34,700 nt of DNA from an uncultured Lachnospiraceae bacterium (lineage in GTDB: Bacteria > Bacillota > Clostridia > Lachnospirales > Lachnospiraceae): assembly GCA_947593655.1 (NCBI GenBank), contig CANQDS010000018.1:1-34700 (forward strand), in the 5' to 3' direction. Position numbers and translations under genes: made by a program. A model generated the notes under the pieces. The model saw nothing but the letters and a program-made list of their open reading frames with translations, was not told the origin of the DNA and made no database searches. Positions 33,193-34,700 of this stretch are shown here, one piece after another. The first letter of the stretch is position 1. The number at the start of each line of letters is the position of its first letter.

Positions 33193-33221
33193 AGTGTACC
33201 ATAATTTTTCAGACAATTCAA
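33193..33221 (-). promoter_or_regulatory. codY promoter candidate
   Basis: On the minus strand TTGAAT (33216-33221) and TACACT (33193-33198) are spaced by 17 bases, and TGG before the -10 gives an extended -10 (TGn). Start of transcription is expected near 33187, giving a leader of about 45 bases. The CodY box at 33204-33218 occupies most of the spacer. Confidence 0.6.
33204..33218 (-). promoter_or_regulatory. CodY-binding box in the codY promoter
   Basis: On the minus strand AATTGTCTGAAAAAT matches the CodY consensus AATTTTCWGAAAATT at 13 of 15 positions. It overlaps the -35 element and spacer of the codY promoter, where bound CodY would block RNA polymerase. Negative autoregulation is the natural reading, and is inference from position. 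Confidence 0.65.
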
Positions 33222-33244
33222 GGATAACACCGATCATTTCACCA

Positions 33245-34700
33245 TCATTTTTCCTCTGCCGCAGCGCTTACATAACCGCACTGTTCATCGGCACACGCCA
33301 GCTTATTCCCCTTCGCGATCATATAGCCGCCGCAGCGCGGGCACTTCTCGCTGACCGGCCTGCCCCAGCTCATGAAATCACATTCCGGATTGTCGATGCA
33401 GCCGTAGTATTTGCGCCCTTTGCGCGTTTTTTTCAGAACGATGTCCTTCCCGCATTTCGGGCAGGCGACGCCGATCTTCTCATAATACGGCTTGGTATTG
33501 CGGCATTCCGGGAAACCCGGACACGCCAGAAATTTGCCGTGCGGGCCGTATTTGACGACCATGTTCCTGCCGCAGACGTCGCAGACCTCTTCCGTGACTT
33601 CGTCCTCGATCGTGACTTTCTCCAGATCCTTCTCCGCGGCCTCGACCGCTTTCTCCAGATCCGGATAAAAATTTGATACGACGGTCTTCCAATTGACTTT
33701 CCCGTCCGCAACCCCGTCGAGCAGCGATTCCATGTTGGCGGTAAAATGTTCGTCGACGATCGTCGGGAACGATTCCTTCATAATGGAATTGACCACTTCG
33801 CCGATCTCCGTCACATAGAGGTTGCGGTTCTCCTTGGTGATATAGCGCCGCGCAATGATCGTGGTAATCGTCGGGGAATAGGTGCTCGGCCGGCCGATAC
33901 CCAGCTCTTCTAACGCCTTGACCAGCGACGCTTCCGTGTAATGCGCCGGCGGCTGGGTGAAGTGCTGCTTCGGCTCAAATTCCGCAAGGGTGAGCTTCGT
34001 GCCTTTCTCCAGCGAACGGGAAAGCACGGTTTTGTCCTCTTTTTCCGCGTCCGCTTCCGTATAGGCCGACATAAAGCCTTCGAACGCGATCTTAGAGGCG
34101 GATACATGGAACCGGTACTCTCCCATTCCGATCGTGACGGTCGTCGTTTCGTATACCGCGTTGGCCATCCGGCTTGCGGCAAAACGCTTCCAGATCAGCT
34201 GGTAAAGGCGGAACTGGTCGCGGCTTAACGAATCCTTGATCTCCGACGGCGTACGTCCGATGTCGGTCGGGCGGATCGCTTCGTGGGCGTCCTGGATCTT
34301 GCCGGAGTCCTTCTTTGCGCCTTCTCCGATGGATACAAACGCGTCCCCGTAGACCTGACGGATAAATTCCCGCGCCGCTTCGTCCGCTTCCTCCGAGATA
34401 CGCACGGAATCCGTTCGCAGATAAGTAATCAGGCCGACGGTTCCCTGCCCTTTCACTTCCACGCCTTCATACAGCTGCTGCGCGATCCGCATGGTCTTGG
34501 AGATCGGGAAATTCAGCGCCTTCGAGGCTTCCTGCTGCAGGGTGCTCGTCGTAAACGGCAGCGGGGCCTTCTTGACGCGTTCGCCCTTTTTGACTTCAAG
34601 CACCTGAAATTCCTGTCCTTTGGCTTCCGCTAAGATCCGGTCGATCTCTTCTTTCGAAGAAATGGCGATCTTTTCATTCCCTTTCCCGTAAAGTTTCGCC
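33245..34700 (-). CDS. topA: DNA topoisomerase I, C-terminal part (5' end outside window)
   Basis: Topoisomerase I relaxes negative supercoils. About 484 residues are visible, starting AKLYGKGNEKIAI at the right edge; the Toprim domain is off the window. The active-site Tyr is in GLITYLRTDSVRI (codon 34421-34423), and GIGRPSTYSPTI is conserved. Three four-cysteine zinc fingers close the protein: CDVCG...CPGFPEC, CPKCG...CIDNPEC and CPRCG...CADEQC. No clear terminator follows the stop at 33245-33247, so some transcripts may run on into codY. In B. subtilis topA also lies upstream of codY, with trmFO, xerC-like and hslVU genes between; these are absent here. Confidence 0.96.
   Translation of the reverse strand, partial: AKLYGKGNEKIAISSKEEIDRILAEAKGQEFQVLEVKKGERVKKAPLPFTTSTLQQEASKALNFPISKTMRIAQQLYEGVEVKGQGTVGLITYLRTDSVRISEEADEAAREFIRQVYGDAFVSIGEGAKKDSGKIQDAHEAIRPTDIGRTPSEIKDSLSRDQFRLYQLIWKRFAASRMANAVYETTTVTIGMGEYRFHVSASKIAFEGFMSAYTEADAEKEDKTVLSRSLEKGTKLTLAEFEPKQHFTQPPAHYTEASLVKALEELGIGRPSTYSPTITTIIARRYITKENRNLYVTEIGEVVNSIMKESFPTIVDEHFTANMESLLDGVADGKVNWKTVVSNFYPDLEKAVEAAEKDLEKVTIEDEVTEEVCDVCGRNMVVKYGPHGKFLACPGFPECRNTKPYYEKIGVACPKCGKDIVLKKTRKGRKYYGCIDNPECDFMSWGRPVSEKCPRCGGYMIAKGNKLACADEQCGYVSAAAEEK

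Noticed and set aside
1-34700. Mobile elements, CRISPR arrays, tRNA or rRNA genes
   Set aside because: No transposase, integrase, regular spaced repeats or RNA gene signatures were seen; nearly all of the window is coding on one strand.

Overview
The window is one long minus-strand flagellar and chemotaxis (fla/che) supercluster from a motile Gram-positive anaerobe, most likely a member of Clostridia close to Lachnospiraceae. The evidence is the Firmicutes-type gene order (topA, codY, flgB, flgC, fliE and so on to cheC, cheD, sigD), a full-length CodY, FliY in place of a plain FliN, CheC and CheD in place of CheZ, a MotE/YlxF-type protein between fliJ and fliK, and low-spaced genes with strong AGGAGG-type ribosome binding sites. 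The taxonomic call is inference; there is no rRNA gene in the window. All genes lie on the minus strand, so transcription runs from high to low coordinates.

Right end (34700 to 32134): the C-terminal two thirds of DNA topoisomerase I (topA, cut by the window edge), then codY with its own promoter, a near-consensus CodY box in that promoter, and a strong intrinsic terminator. A 230-base spacer follows, with a promoter candidate and a 20-base-spaced inverted repeat upstream of flgB.

First module (32133 to 20529), rod, basal body, export ATPase and hook: flgB, flgC, fliE, fliF, fliG, fliH, fliI, fliJ, a MotE/YlxF-like protein, fliK, flgD, a TIGR02530-type flagellar operon protein and flgE. As written, flgE carries a one-base frameshift just before its conserved C-terminal helix. 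A terminator-like hairpin follows flgE, and a good sigma-A-type promoter precedes motA, so the cluster is probably split into two transcription units here.

Second module (20286 to 1): stator (motA, motB, fliL), switch (fliM, fliY, cheY), export gate (fliO, fliP, fliQ, fliR, flhB, flhA), placement and number control (flhF, flhG), a PilZ c-di-GMP receptor, chemotaxis signalling (cheB, cheA, cheW, cheC, cheD), a small two-helix membrane protein of unknown function, sigD, and the start of a DUF342/FapA-family gene cut by the left edge. No flagellin, cheR, fliD, fliS, flgK, flgL, flgM or chemoreceptor gene is present, so those must lie elsewhere.

Taken together the genes encode a complete export apparatus, motor, hook, switch and excitation/adaptation core, with the late-gene sigma factor at the end. 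I found no mobile element, CRISPR array, tRNA or rRNA. Most of the window is a conserved system. The points worth checking are the flgE frameshift, an unusual surface-protein-like extension on FlgD, CodY autoregulation next to the motility operon, several intergenic hairpins and inverted repeats, and the uncharacterised 103-residue membrane protein before sigD.
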